Translations under genes and position numbers: made by a program
NCBI GenBank assembly: GCA_963855995.1
Contig: OY979723.1
Location: 8,623,013 to 8,687,012, forward strand
Source of the DNA: Muricea muricata
Taxonomy: Eukaryota; Cnidaria; Anthozoa; Malacalcyonacea; Plexauridae
DNA length: 64,000 bases
Direction: 5' to 3'
In this document: positions 33,529 through 44,530 of the stretch, piece by piece
Numbering within the stretch: position 1 is the stretch's first letter
Layout of the letters: every line of letters starts with the position of its first letter
Notes under the pieces: model-generated
The model's input: the letters and a program-made list of their open reading frames with translations, nothing else
The model's database searches: none
What the model was told of the DNA's origin: nothing

Positions 33529-33765
33529 ATGGCATCTCGCTTTTTAAGCTCTTCCGAAGACGAAATTCGTCAATTGCTTGAGAAAAAAGACTCCAAAAAC
33601 ACAAAAAGAACATACAAAGTCGCTCAACTACTGTTTCATGAATATTTGTTGGAAAATGGGATTGCAGAACCAACGGAAAAAAGCGAAATTGCTCGAGTTT
33701 TAAGAAGGTTTTACTCGAATAAATCTATTCTTTCGTTACCATGTTTATTTTCTCTAAAATATTAA
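33529..33765 (+). pseudogene. Crypton-like tyrosine recombinase remnant (N-terminal piece)
   Basis: The 78-residue frame MASRFLSSSEDEIRQLLEKK, then NTKRTYKVAQLLFHEYLLE and RVLRRFYSN, matches the N-terminal SAM-like (core-binding) segment of animal Crypton-derived tyrosine recombinases and DUF3504 proteins. The catalytic part, with its Arg, His and Tyr residues, is absent: the frame stops soon after RRFYSN, where the family continues. The fragment is flanked by CAGATAACTC-type repeats. I infer a truncated, non-autonomous copy of a Crypton. Assignment is by pattern recall only. Confidence 0.5.
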
Positions 33766-33804
33766 ATTAAAATTGTTCTAAAACAATTATCGGGTTCGGT
33801 TACT

Positions 33805-33904
33805 GTGATATGCAAAATTATCAATGTCTCCGTAAGAGTTATCTGCCTCGCCTTCGGCTCGGCAGATAACTCTTACCTCGACATTGATAATTCCGCATAT
33901 CACA
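33805..33904. repeat. Palindrome next to the Crypton-like remnant
   Basis: GTGATATGCAAAATTATCAA and GTAAGAGTTATCTGCC are answered by GGCAGATAACTCTTAC and TTGATAATTCCGCATATCAC. GCCTTCGGC forms the centre. The inner ATCTGC also occurs at 33395-33410, upstream of the remnant, so it probably marks the end of the element. Confidence 0.75.
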
Positions 33905-34920
33905 AAAACCTCATCCAATAGTTGTTTATTATTTGCTTCTAGCGAAGTAATTTTTTATGAACTGCTTTTTACTTGGAACGAAATACAATTATTGTTTAAC
34001 ATATACTTTTTTCCTTCGTTATTTTTGTTATACTTTGGCGAAGTACAAGTTTTCGCTCAAAGCGAAATCGACGGTGGGCAGACTTGTGAGAATGTGCTTG
34101 ACTCAGCCAGAATGTGGCTCAGGGCTGTTACCTCCGGTTTAATATCGCCCAAATATAAATTTCAATTAAAATTTTCTTTTAGTATTACTTTCACTTATAA
34201 GTAAATTTTCTCAATGCTTTTCATTTACGTAAGTAAAATTTTCGGCAGGCAATAATCTGACTTCTACTGAAGTAAAAAATTGAGGTATTACTTTCACTTA
34301 TAAGAAAAAAAAATTGAGTATTTTGCTCAACACTGGTTAATCCCTATAATTCGCGCTTGAATATCGCGAAGCAATCAAGTATTTCTAAAGATGATGAACA
34401 CAGGTGATAGCTCTTAGAATTAACTTGGCACACAAAATTTGCTAATGCATGAAAAATTGTTAGAAATTCTACTAAAGATTATACTTGACGGGTGATGATA
34501 GAAAAAGCCCTGACAAGCTTCGAGCTAGCCTGGCCGAGGTTCAAGAATACGAGGTTCAAGAATACGAGCATGAGTACTTTACCAGCGCGCCAAAAATTTT
34601 ATATCTGATAAAACACGAACTGCAAGTATTTTGAATAGCTTCAAAAACGATTCATTTTATGCCCATCCTTATGTGAGTTTATTTGCGAAGAAATTTTGAA
34701 GATGAGATGTTGTTTATGCCGAGAAAATCAAGGCAAAAGTTTTTCGGTAAATCAACGCCAATCATTAGACTTCTTCGCAGCCAAGATTTCATTTGTGTTT
34801 TCCACATGATGAATTATTAATGTTCTTTTCTATAATATATACTTTAACACAATACAATGTAAAGCAGTACAATCCGTGACTTCTGGGCTTCACCTTTGGG
34901 CACAGCCTCTTACTCTCACG
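33905..34920. other. Intergenic repeats before four-TM gene 2
   Basis: The stretch 33985-34150 (CTTCGTTATTTTTGTTATA, CTTTGGCGAAGTA, GTGAGAATGTGCTTG, CTCAGCCAG) is shared with 45645-45795. Both are followed by runs of CTTA/TAAGT words. The rest shows no gene or repeat that I can name. Confidence 0.45.
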
Positions 34921-35011
34921 TATCGAATTTCCGCGCTTCATGTGTTTTCGCGTCCGTTGAGTACGTCGAATGTTCCAGGCGCCAGAACAATCTCTCTACG
35001 TTTGATCAAAG
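34921..35011 (+). promoter_or_regulatory. Conserved block upstream of four-TM gene 2
   Basis: It starts TATCGAATTTCCGCGC and ends AACAATCTCTCTACG, TTTGATCAAAG at the ATG, as in the other two paralogues. The last 30 bp are nearly invariant among the three genes, which suggests a shared initiator or 5'UTR element. Confidence 0.55.
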
Positions 35012-38000
35012 ATGCGTTTAAGACTACCAATACCTCGCCACAAGGTATCGCGTTTGATTTTGCCATGCGGACTCATGCTTGCCGGTTTGGTCATTTTTCT
35101 TTGTGGTTTGGTGCGAACGTATCACATCGACGGAGCGATGACCAAAACTCAGACTGAAGAATATGAATTAAAAACGCACAATGAGTACATGGAATGGTGG
35201 ATCGGCCTTCCGGTAAGATCAATATCGTAGTTTAGAAACATACTTCCCAAAGTGTCTTGCTTTTTCCAGATCTCCTTTGCGTTTTTACAGTTGCATTTAA
35301 CGCACATTACGGAGCGATATCGTCTATATATTTGCGCAAATCTGTACATTTGCGCAGAACGATTCTTGTAATTACACCCCGGGGGAACCACCCCAGGTGT
35401 ATTTGAAAAACATCAAAATTCTCTACTCCGATATCGGAGACTACAGATACGAATTAGTCCCACACAATCAAAGATATATTTTAGTCTTCCCCTAGGGCAA
35501 AAATGATCAGTCCAATATGTCTATATATATATTATTACCAGCTTCTTAAATTTAGACAGTGCTTGACGTTTTCTTATTTCTTTGGCAAGCCTGTTCCACA
35601 GTAGTGCGTCACTGAGGCAAATTCAGCTTAGAATTTCTTAGGTTATACCCAAGTTCCGCGAATGGAAACGAATTGTTGTAAATAACTTCCGTACTAAATA
35701 ACGTCGAGATTAAGACTCATTAACGCCTCGTGCTACTTTGTTGGCAAGCGGAGCAGTGCCAATAAATATATATAAAATGTAAATTTTCAAGTCTAATCAA
35801 ACGATCTGGGGTTTTTTTCTCTAGGTAATGGCGTGTTCAATTCTCGCCGTATGTGCCGTCCATTTTGATAAATCGTTACTGGTAAGCGGTTTTATTCGAA
35901 ATATTTTGACAATGCCATATTACATTACACGTTCTTAACCATGCGTTTGTTATGTTATGTGACCCTTACGATCAGAGGGTAACATGATTGTCTGAAGAAT
36001 TGCTTGACAGTTATGAAGCGTTTCAAGGGTCTCGTAGTCAAAGCCCGCGATCCCCTGTGAGGATCGTGGGAAGAACCACCATCCTTTCATCACGGAGGAT
36101 CCTGACCTGTGGCTACAAGATCGTGGTCAAAGAGGAAGGGACTGGCTGACGGTCGTGTCGTGTGTCGTGAGTATAACGTCGTGGGGTTAAGGTGTCGTGG
36201 GTCGTGAGTAAATAGTCGTGGACCGTGATAAAATGTCTTATAGGTTAATATATATAGGTTAAAGCACGAGGGAGAGGTTTTTATTTAACTGTGAAGACCC
36301 AGGGCCGTAGGCCCGAGGTCTTTACAGTTAAATAAAAACCGATACCCGAGGGCTTTAACTTGTTTATATGCTCATGAGACCATATTCTTTTGTTTTTCGG
36401 AGGTTTTCTCTATATTTTTTCTACAGTGCGTTTCGTTAATTGTTTATGCATAAATCTTTTATGAACTATACATTGAATAGGTTTAATTTCAAGTATGAGA
36501 CACACATTGCTGTATTTGTAAAGGAAAATTGATTCTGTTGTCGCAATTGTCAAGCCAACGCATCATGAATTCATCTAAAATAGGCGTTCATGCAAAGCTA
36601 GATCGCGTAAATCTTGTCCTAATAGTGTGCGGCGGGTCATGGACGACAGCGACGAAGAACTTTATCTGATAACTCAGAAATAGCAGAAAGGGATGTTATA
36701 TTAGGTGACGATGTTTATATTAAATTGAGGACAGATTTGATTCACTTAGATTGATAAACGAATTATTATACAGTGAACATTAGCCTAACAGAGACCAGAG
36801 GGTTCTTTAGGTCAAAAACCTGAGCCAGGCGCCTTCAAAGAGAACTGCGGGAGTGTATGTCCGTGTGTTCAGAACCTTTGAATATACAGGATGTACAAAA
36901 AAAGGCAATCAAAGTCTGGAGTGATTTGACGCGTTCATTATTTAATCGTAAGTAGTACAGAAATAATTCCCAAGTGGGAGTAAAAAATTTTTAATAAATT
37001 CCCAACGGTGAAAAATGCTATTTCGACCAGCAACGTTTATCTGATTCGTCTTTCCTCATTATTTCTTCATTCAAAAGCTAAGGGCCTGGTCTTTCCAAGT
37101 ATGAAATATAATAAGTGTGAAGTAATAAATATTGAGCGCCCTAGAGCGCTCCAAAGTATGATTGCCTTTTTTTACACACGATCTAGAGTCTGTGAAATAA
37201 CACATCGCCGTGGTCTTTAATTAATTAACTTAACGGTAATCTGACCTTCAAAAAACTGATGTGCTTTTTCCATCTTTTTAGTTCAAACTTGGCGTGTTAG
37301 CGTTAGGCACGTGTTTTGTGCTATTGCTGTTTGCTTTGTTGTTTGATGCGGGAGAATTGTCGTGGCTGTCACGCTCTGTGAACTACGTCAGGTTTTTACA
37401 GAAAGAAGGTTTCTTCTGCAACACAAAAATTGATGAATTTGTGGAAGGGAATCACACGTACCACTACAGAGATTGTACATGTATGAAGGATCAAAAAATT
37501 CGTACGTTTGTCGAGCATGTCTTTGTGTTTTTATTCATACTGTATATCAGGTCATTTCTACAACGTTAATAATATATAAGGGAATGTTTCTTGCCTGCAA
37601 TAGACCATTCCCCTTTTAAACAAACTTTTGAATTAGGAATATTCATTCACACAGCTGAAAAGAGCATCCTAAATTTAGTAAAATGGTGAAGTTTTGTTGC
37701 AAAACATTGTAAAATGTGGAAAATATAGTCCTGTGAAGTTTGCGAATTTTGTATACTTTTGTATTATGCGCGGAAAAGTGTAATCACATTTGGAATTCTG
37801 ATTACACTTTTCCGTGCGTAATACAAAAGTATACAAAATTTGCAAACTTTACAGGACTATATTTTCCACATTTTACAATGTTTTGCAACCAAACTTCACC
37901 ACTTTACTAAATTTATGATGCGCTTTCTAGCTGTCCTAATGAATATTTCTAATTCAAAAGTTTGTCTAAAAGGGGAATGGTCCATTGATTAATTTTAGTG

Positions 38001-39708
38001 CAGTTAATCCTTATCAGAGTGCAAAAATCTATAATCATTGTTTATATAAGTGTGCAATTGGTTATTTTTTAACAAAACGGATAGATTTTAACAAACACGT
38101 TCTGCCTACTTCACGCATATTTGTCAAGAAGTTATGAGCGTAAATTTAAAGTTTTTAAAGGGAAAAGTGAAGGGAGCGATAGCGATGCGAGTGTATTCTC
38201 GTGCAATTTGAAACTAACATCTGCTTAATCACACTAATACCTAATGCCAATATATTTCTTGTTCCTAGATTTTGGATTGTACGTTTCTTTTTCATGTGAA
38301 GTGTTGTTTGCTCTGTATCACTTACACGCAGTTCTGACGTTTGCTCTATGTTGTGCCATTGGCTTGAGTTTGTTCACGTTGTTTTCCTTCGTCCTGATTC
38401 TCAAGAGGATTTCTCAAGTAATTAAGTTTACAGTGAATCACGATAAAAATAGTCCTTCTTATAAAACCAGCTGTATAGCTGGCGTATTTAATTAACCACA
38501 GGCAATAACCTACTATCTCTGTTACCCCACCATTATATTTTACCTCGCGCTCATAACTTCCACCATTGAAACAAACGTTTTCATCAGTACCAGCACCATT
38601 ACTTCATCATTATCGCTTTCAACACCTTCACTTTCACCATCGCTGTCACGACCACAATCGCTTTTGCTATCAACACTATCACTATTAACAATTCATCAAA
38701 TATCATCGTTTCACCGTCTTCTCCATCATCAACACCAACATTCTTGCTTCACCATCATCAAAACCAATATCATCGCTCCACCACTTTCACTATCATTGTC
38801 AACACCAATATCATCGCTTCACCACCTCCACTATCATTATCGACACTAATATCATCGCTTAACCACCTCCACTATCATTATCGACGCTAATATCATCGCT
38901 TCACCACCTCCACTATCATTATCGACACTAATATCATCGCTTCACCACCTCCACTATCATTATCGACACCAATATCATCGCTTCACCACCTCCCCTATCA
39001 TTATCGACACTAATATCATCGCTTCACCACCTCCACTATCATTATCAACACCAATATCATCGCTTCACCACCTCCAATATCATTTTCAACACCAATATCA
39101 TCGCTTCACCATCATTGTCAACACCTTAATTACTACTCAACCTGGAGGGATCACCTGCACCATACCTTAGTAATAGCTCGTATAGCGCCCATAAATTAAC
39201 TCAACTTTGGTGCCGAAATTCTCGCCTGAGAAGCAATCTACAAAACACCTTGAAAGTGTGCGTGAAAATGCCTTGTTTTTTAACATACTTTTCGGTGTTT
39301 TATACGCTGGTAATAAACGCTTTCTCGTTTATTATAGACATAGAATGCGTACTTCTATTTTTCTCAGTAAAAAATTTGTCTCCACAAAAATGGGGAATTT
39401 CGAAGGGCATGATTTTCACTCGTCCTAATCTCCTGTGATAACGAATTCCGCGCGTTCAAGAGCTCGTTGTACAGGGAGCAATCCAGTCTAACGGATCTTA
39501 AGGGCACGCTTAGCAAAATGTGGAGACATGACTCGTGACCGAATACGCGTTGTATAGCTATCACTTCTATAGCAAACACGCGAATTTTCGGTTATTTTGG
39601 ATTCTTTGCAGTCCAATACTTTGATGCTTTCTTCTCGTTTAGATAACGACATCACTGCGCTTAGATGAAAAGCCGCTGGCTGAAGATGCAGACATAGTTG
39701 GAAAATGA
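35012..39708 (+). CDS. Four-transmembrane protein, paralogue 2
   Basis: Five exons: 35012-35212, 35825-35881, 37282-37501, 38269-38417, 39643-39708, giving 230 aa. Exons 1-4 have exactly the same lengths as in the other paralogues; exon 5 is 18 nt shorter, so the tail ends LAEDADIVGK. The four-TM layout is kept: TM1 in exon 1, TM2 and TM3 in exons 2-3, an outside loop with CxC and NHT, and TM4 in exon 4. The exon 3 donor is GTACGT. The exon 1 protein sequence is closer to paralogue 3 (both have MTKTQ and EWWIGLP) than to paralogue 1. Intron 4 holds a 41-bp minisatellite. No disabling change is seen; function is unknown. Confidence 0.8.
36145..36235. repeat. GTCGTG-rich stretch
   Basis: Units such as GTCGTGTCGTGTGTCGTGAG, GTCGTGGG and AGTCGTGGACCGTG recur about every 10-20 bp. 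It is low-complexity intron sequence in four-TM gene 2. Confidence 0.6.
36257..36362. repeat. Palindrome GGTTTTTATTTAACTGT
   Basis: GGTTAAAGCACGAGGG, GGTTTTTATTTAACTGTGAAG and CCCAGGGCC are inverted on the right (GTCTTTACAGTTAAATAAAAACC, CCCGAGGGCTTTAAC). The GGCCGTAGGCC centre gives a hairpin. It is probably the termini of a DNA transposon family. Confidence 0.7.
36885..37185. mobile_element. Inverted-repeat element ending AAAAAAAGGCAATCA
   Basis: ATACAGGATGTACAAAAAAAGG with CAATCAAAG near 36890 is the inverse of TATGATTGCC with TTTTTTTACACACG near 37158. Interior text (GACCAGCAACGTTTATCTGA) resembles 63725-63750. It resembles Tc1/mariner-type non-autonomous elements, but no transposase is seen. 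It lies just before exon 3 of four-TM gene 2. Confidence 0.5.
37603..37984. mobile_element. Foldback MITE, ends GACCATTCCCC / GGGGAATGGTC
   Basis: A 380-bp near-palindrome with arms of about 180 bp. The centre is AAGTGTAATCACATTTGG with its inverse. Ends and inner blocks match 7643-7880. It lies about 100 bp after exon 3 of four-TM gene 2. Confidence 0.85.
38600..39130. repeat. 41-bp minisatellite (TATCATCGCTTCACCACC type)
   Basis: Units containing AATATCATCGCTTCACCACC and TCCACTATCATTATCGACAC repeat with a period of 41 bp, clearest from about 38760 to 39110, with degenerate units on the left. The period is not a multiple of three, and the array sits in intron 4 of four-TM gene 2, so it is not coding. 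Confidence 0.9.
39180..39345. mobile_element. Second copy of the GGTAATAAACG element
   Basis: CATAAATTAACTCAACTTTGG, GAGAAGCAATCTA, AAAACACCTTGAAAGTGTG and TTTTCGGTGTTTTATACGC match 12705-12885 in order and orientation. Confidence 0.6.
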
Positions 39709-40427
39709 GTTCTCTTTGCATTCCACTGAAGGTTGAATTAGCCTCAATGACGTGGAGTTAAGTCATTAAATTACAAAAAAAAGAGTAGGCGATACTCTAG
39801 GATACATAATAACTAATATTTGTTCCATATTTGAGCAGGTGCAAGCCTATTTTATGTTAATTTTTCTTTGTTCTAACTCATGCTTTAATATATATCATGA
39901 AGTAAAATTCCCGAAGATAAATGTCTGATAGCGATCACAGTTGAATCACTCTCCTCCGCAGAGGCTTTTAATAAGTAGTTTTATGGCAAATTTTTAAGCG
40001 TATAATTATAAAAAGTCTTATACCACGTACTGATTTATAATTATAGGCTTAAGAATTTGCCATAAAACTACTTATTAAAAGCCTCTGCGGAGGAGAGCGC
40101 AGTTGAATGTAGAGGCTCAAGGTTTGCAAACGAAAACGTATGAAAGATTGTAAAATTATAAGATAATATCTTTTCACGATGACAGATGACACGCTAGATA
40201 CGTGACGACGCGCGGACCACGACGTGATGTTAGTCGCCTGATTTTTGTCGTCCGACTCAAACGTTACGTGTGCAGCATGAATTATTAAGCAATTTTAGTC
40301 GACCGATTGAAATCGGAAATATCAAACTATTTAGGTTTTATGTAGCCATGTAAACCGATTAATTAAAATCAGTCAACTAAAATTAGGTCTTATGCACTCG
40401 GCGACCTTTACACTGCTGCCTTTCACA
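39709..40427. other. Intergenic region with a long palindrome
   Basis: The stretch 39939-40106 is a near-perfect palindrome: CAGTTGAATCACTCTCCTCC, GCAGAGGCTTTTAATAAGTAG and TTTTATGGCAAATT are answered by their inverses ending GGAGGAGAGCGCAGTTGAAT. The rest, including a GACGACGCGCGGACCACGACG patch near 40205, shows no gene. Confidence 0.6.
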
Positions 40428-40526
40428 TATCGAATTTCGATCCGTTTGTTCGCGCGCCTGTTACACTCTGGTTAAATTCGTCGCATGTTTTAGCCGCCAG
40501 CACAATCTCTCTACGTTTGATCAAAG
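40428..40526 (+). promoter_or_regulatory. Conserved block upstream of four-TM gene 3
   Basis: It starts TATCGAATTTCGATCC and ends CAGCACAATCTCTCTACG, TTTGATCAAAG at the ATG, the same arrangement as in paralogues 1 and 2. Confidence 0.55.
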
Positions 40527-43500
40527 ATGGGTTTAAGACTACCAATACCTCGCCACAAAGTATCGCGTTTGATTTTGCCGTGCGGACTGATGCTTGCCGG
40601 TTTTGCCATTTTTCTTTGTGGTTTGGTGCGAACGTATCACATCGACAGAGCGATGACCAAAACTCAGGCTGAAGAATACATTGCCAAGACAACGAACGAA
40701 TACATGGAATGGTGGATCGGCCTTCCGGTAGGATCAATGTCGCAGTTGTGTTCGAAAATACGTTTCTACTCTCTCATTCTCGCCCAAACATTATTCATGG
40801 CTTTTGGGTCTAAGCAAGAGGCTAAAATTCGCGCGCTTGCGAAATTACGCCATGCGGTTAGCACATTATAACGCACGTTGTAAGGTTGTTTCTCAGTCAT
40901 ATAGATTTCTATTTTGTATGTTGTATATTTTTTGATTTGTTCGAATTGATTTTCGAAACGGTTTGTTGGTCTAGACTTCGCGAGTACATTTCTATACGTG
41001 GCGTTGCTAAACGTTGCTAGATATTCAGTGTCGTAGTGAAAGAAGTACTTTTATAAAGTCATGTACGCATATTTGTGTTCATGTGCGCTATATGGACAGT
41101 TATTGGGACATATATTCTTCCTAAAATAAATATTAAAGCGCTCAAAGCTAACAAAATGGCGGAACAACAGTATATAGCATTTCCTGTGGTACTTCCTTTG
41201 ATTGATAGCAACAACAATTGTCGTAGTAATTTGATGCCATGATTTTTCATCATCAAGGATTTTTTAAAAGTCAAGAAGTGTGTGAAAGTTTTCCAATCTA
41301 ATCAAACAAACTGTTTTTTTTTCTGTAGCTAATTGCGTGTTCAATCTTTGCAATTTGTGCCGTTCATTTTGACAGACCGTTATTGGTAAGTGGCCTTGAG
41401 TGAATATTTTAGAGAATTTTTTTAGAGAATTTTTTTTACCTAACGCCAACGCCATTGGTGATTGGTTTATTTTTCATTAAATACATCTTAAATTTTAGTT
41501 TAACATGCACATTGTCCATCTCTGTTCCCGTTTTCGTAAACGGACGGGGTGCAAACCCACTGTTTCTTTTTTCACTTTCTTTGCAGTTCAAACTTTGCGT
41601 GTTAGCATTGGGTACTTGTTTTGTGCTATTGCTGTTTGCTTTGTTGTTGGACGCGGGAGAATTCGCGTGGCTGTCGCGAAACATGAACTACATCAGGTTT
41701 TTAGAAAAAGAAGGTTACGAATGCAAGACAAAACCAGTTGTATACTTTTACAGAAATCAAACGTATCACTACCGAGAATGTTTTTGCGAGAACAAGGAAA
41801 CAATAAGTAAGTCGGGTGTGTATGTCATTGTAGTTTTCCCTGAAGCCAAAATATTATATAACAAATGGCTACCCCATATCTTCTTGAATTCAGGTAGGGT
41901 AGGTCGGTCTCTTATCACAAGCCACAACACACGCATAATTAGGAAAAGCCAACCACAAGACATTAGTGCAGAGAACTGTAACTGTAGGAACAAGCACGCA
42001 TGCATGCCAACTGCAGAACAAGTGCATGAGCAAGGACATTGTATACAAAGCAACAATTAATATAGGCAACGTCACAAGACACAAAGCACTACATTGGCAT
42101 GACCTCAAACAAATTTAAAGAGTGATACAAGAATCATATTAAATCTTTCCACACAAAAGTATTCAAACGAAACGGAACTTTCGAAACACGTTTGGCACTT
42201 AAAGCAAAACAAAACAGATTTCACCATAAAATGGTCCATAATAAAAAGTTTATTTCTTACACGGGAGGATCCAAAAGATGTAATTTATGTTTGGACGAAA
42301 AAATTAGTATTTTGAAAGAAAAAAGCAATTGCTTCCTTAATAAAAGATCGGAAATAGTTTCGGCCTGCTAACACAAAAGTAGATTTCAGGTAAACAACCT
42401 AAACAAAGGAAGGGATGCATGCTATTTAATCACCTACGCGCCCACGGCTGTCATCATTTGTTAACCTGTGAGACATTAATATATTTCTCATTCTTAGATT
42501 TTGGGATATACGTAGCTACCTCTTGTGAAGTGTTTTTTGCTCAGTATTACATATACGCCATTCTGGCATTTTCTGTATGTTGTGCCATTGGATTGACTTT
42601 GTTCACGTTGTTTTCCTTCGTTCTGATTCTCAAGAGGATTTCTCAAGTAAGTTGAACCACAGAGTAGGAATACAATAGAAGTCTCACTACTGTCAAAACC
42701 TTTGAGGTTTTTGTCCTCGCGGCCGCCAAGGAGATCTGGGTATGTCTAATGGAAGAGCTATGAAGCGGAGAGTTATCTCGGAGAATTATGATTTCTGAAA
42801 GTTTTGTTTTAACCACGCCCACTTTTCCCATTGACTACACCCAATCGTTTATCTCTCCCGACGTTTTCCTAAGCTATAATAAGAGGGTTAAGAAATTGGG
42901 TGTGGTCATTGGGGAAAGTGGGCTCTCCAAAATTATTACTCTCCAAGATAATTGTACACTTCATTACTCTCCTTTTAGCCGGCTCCAGGAAATCTCAGCA
43001 GGTTCAATGAAATCCATCGCTAAAACCGCCATTATAGTTCTAAAGTCAACCGTCCGGCATTTTTGAAAGCATTGTAGCCTTTCGAGGGATGGTTTTTAGT
43101 GGATACATAAAACTCAGCGTTCAAGTATAGTTGTCATGCTTCGTTTCGTTGTTTTGTTTGTTTCGGTTCAATTGGAGCTCGGAAATTTGTATCGCCTGAT
43201 GTATCACTAATATACATGATCAGCTTTGCAAATACACGTGAAATGCCCGCCATCATTTGTCTTCCTGCGGATAGGCAGACTTTTTCGATTGATGCGGTTT
43301 TGTTAGTTTTTTATTTAAATGGTACAAAATCGCATCGCTCGACCGGCTGCATGCACCGTGCCTTTAATAATGGCATAAAACGAGTAAAGCGTAGAACAAT
43401 CAGCCAGAAAATGGTTAATAGCCAATAAACTTAGCCTCAATGTACCAAAAACAGAGTTTATGTTGATTGGCTCAAAACCAATGATAACAAATACTTCTGC

Positions 43501-44336
43501 TTCTCATCCAAATGTTTTCATTGAAAATCAACAAATTAAACAAGTAAACGAATGTAAAACTCTTGGAGCAACAATTGACCAGCATTTATCTTGGAAACGT
43601 AATACTGACAAAATTTGCAAAAAAGTAACAGCAGGAATCTCTGCTATTCGTCGCATCAAACCATTTGTTGATCAAGATACACTTGTTTTGATATATAACG
43701 CAATTGTTCGTCCGTACTTTGACTACTGCTGTGAAGTATGGGATGTGTTTGGCGAAACTCAATTAAAACGGCTCCAAAAACTGCAAAATAGAGCAGCTAG
43801 AATTATTCTGAATTTATGACGTATTCTGAAGCAATGACGTGCATCATACGATTGCTTTACATGCTTTGGGCTGGGAGCCACTCGAAACAGAAAGGAAGAA
43901 AGCTAAAGCAAAGATGATGTACAAGGTATTAAACAAAACGGGTCCCAAATCACTCACAAATCTATTTTCGTATAAGAGTGAGAAAACCAATTATCACCTT
44001 CGGGACATTTCAAGTTGTTTCTGTTTACCCAAACCACGTACAAATAACATGAAAAATGTTGTATGTACGACGGGGCACATCTTAGGAATTCTACACCAAA
44101 AGAAATTAGGGAAAGCAAGTCACTTTCTTCCTTTCGAAATAGAATCGCTGCTCATATCAGTGCGTAAAAACTTGTAGTCATTTACCTGTAAATAATCTAT
44201 AACTTTCCTATGTCTTAAACTTATATATTTGTAAATAGCCCATATTATTCCACATGTAAATTATTTTCTGGCACACGCCCCCCGTGGAAATCAGCTGCGG
44301 TTGACGGGGTCAGCGTGTATAAGTAAAGTTATACTA

Positions 44337-44368
<32 letters not shown>

Positions 44369-44393
44369 ACGACTACGACTACGACTGCTACTG

Positions 44394-44431
<38 letters not shown>

Positions 44432-44483
44432 GCTGCTGCCGTCGCCGCCGCCGCCGCCACTGCTGCTGCTGCTGCTACTGCTG

Positions 44484-44530
<47 letters not shown>

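Noticed and set aside
38664..38849. Ser/His-rich frame in the 41-bp minisatellite
   Set aside because: The repeat period is not a multiple of three, and the array is intronic.
38600..39130. Possible CRISPR-like array
   Set aside because: The units are contiguous with no unique spacers, and the context is animal intron DNA.
41455..42060. 201-codon frame across exon 3 of the third four-TM gene
   Set aside because: It combines intron sequence, exon 3 and part of the Penelope-like remnant. The exon alone, with GT-AG borders, fits the paralogues.
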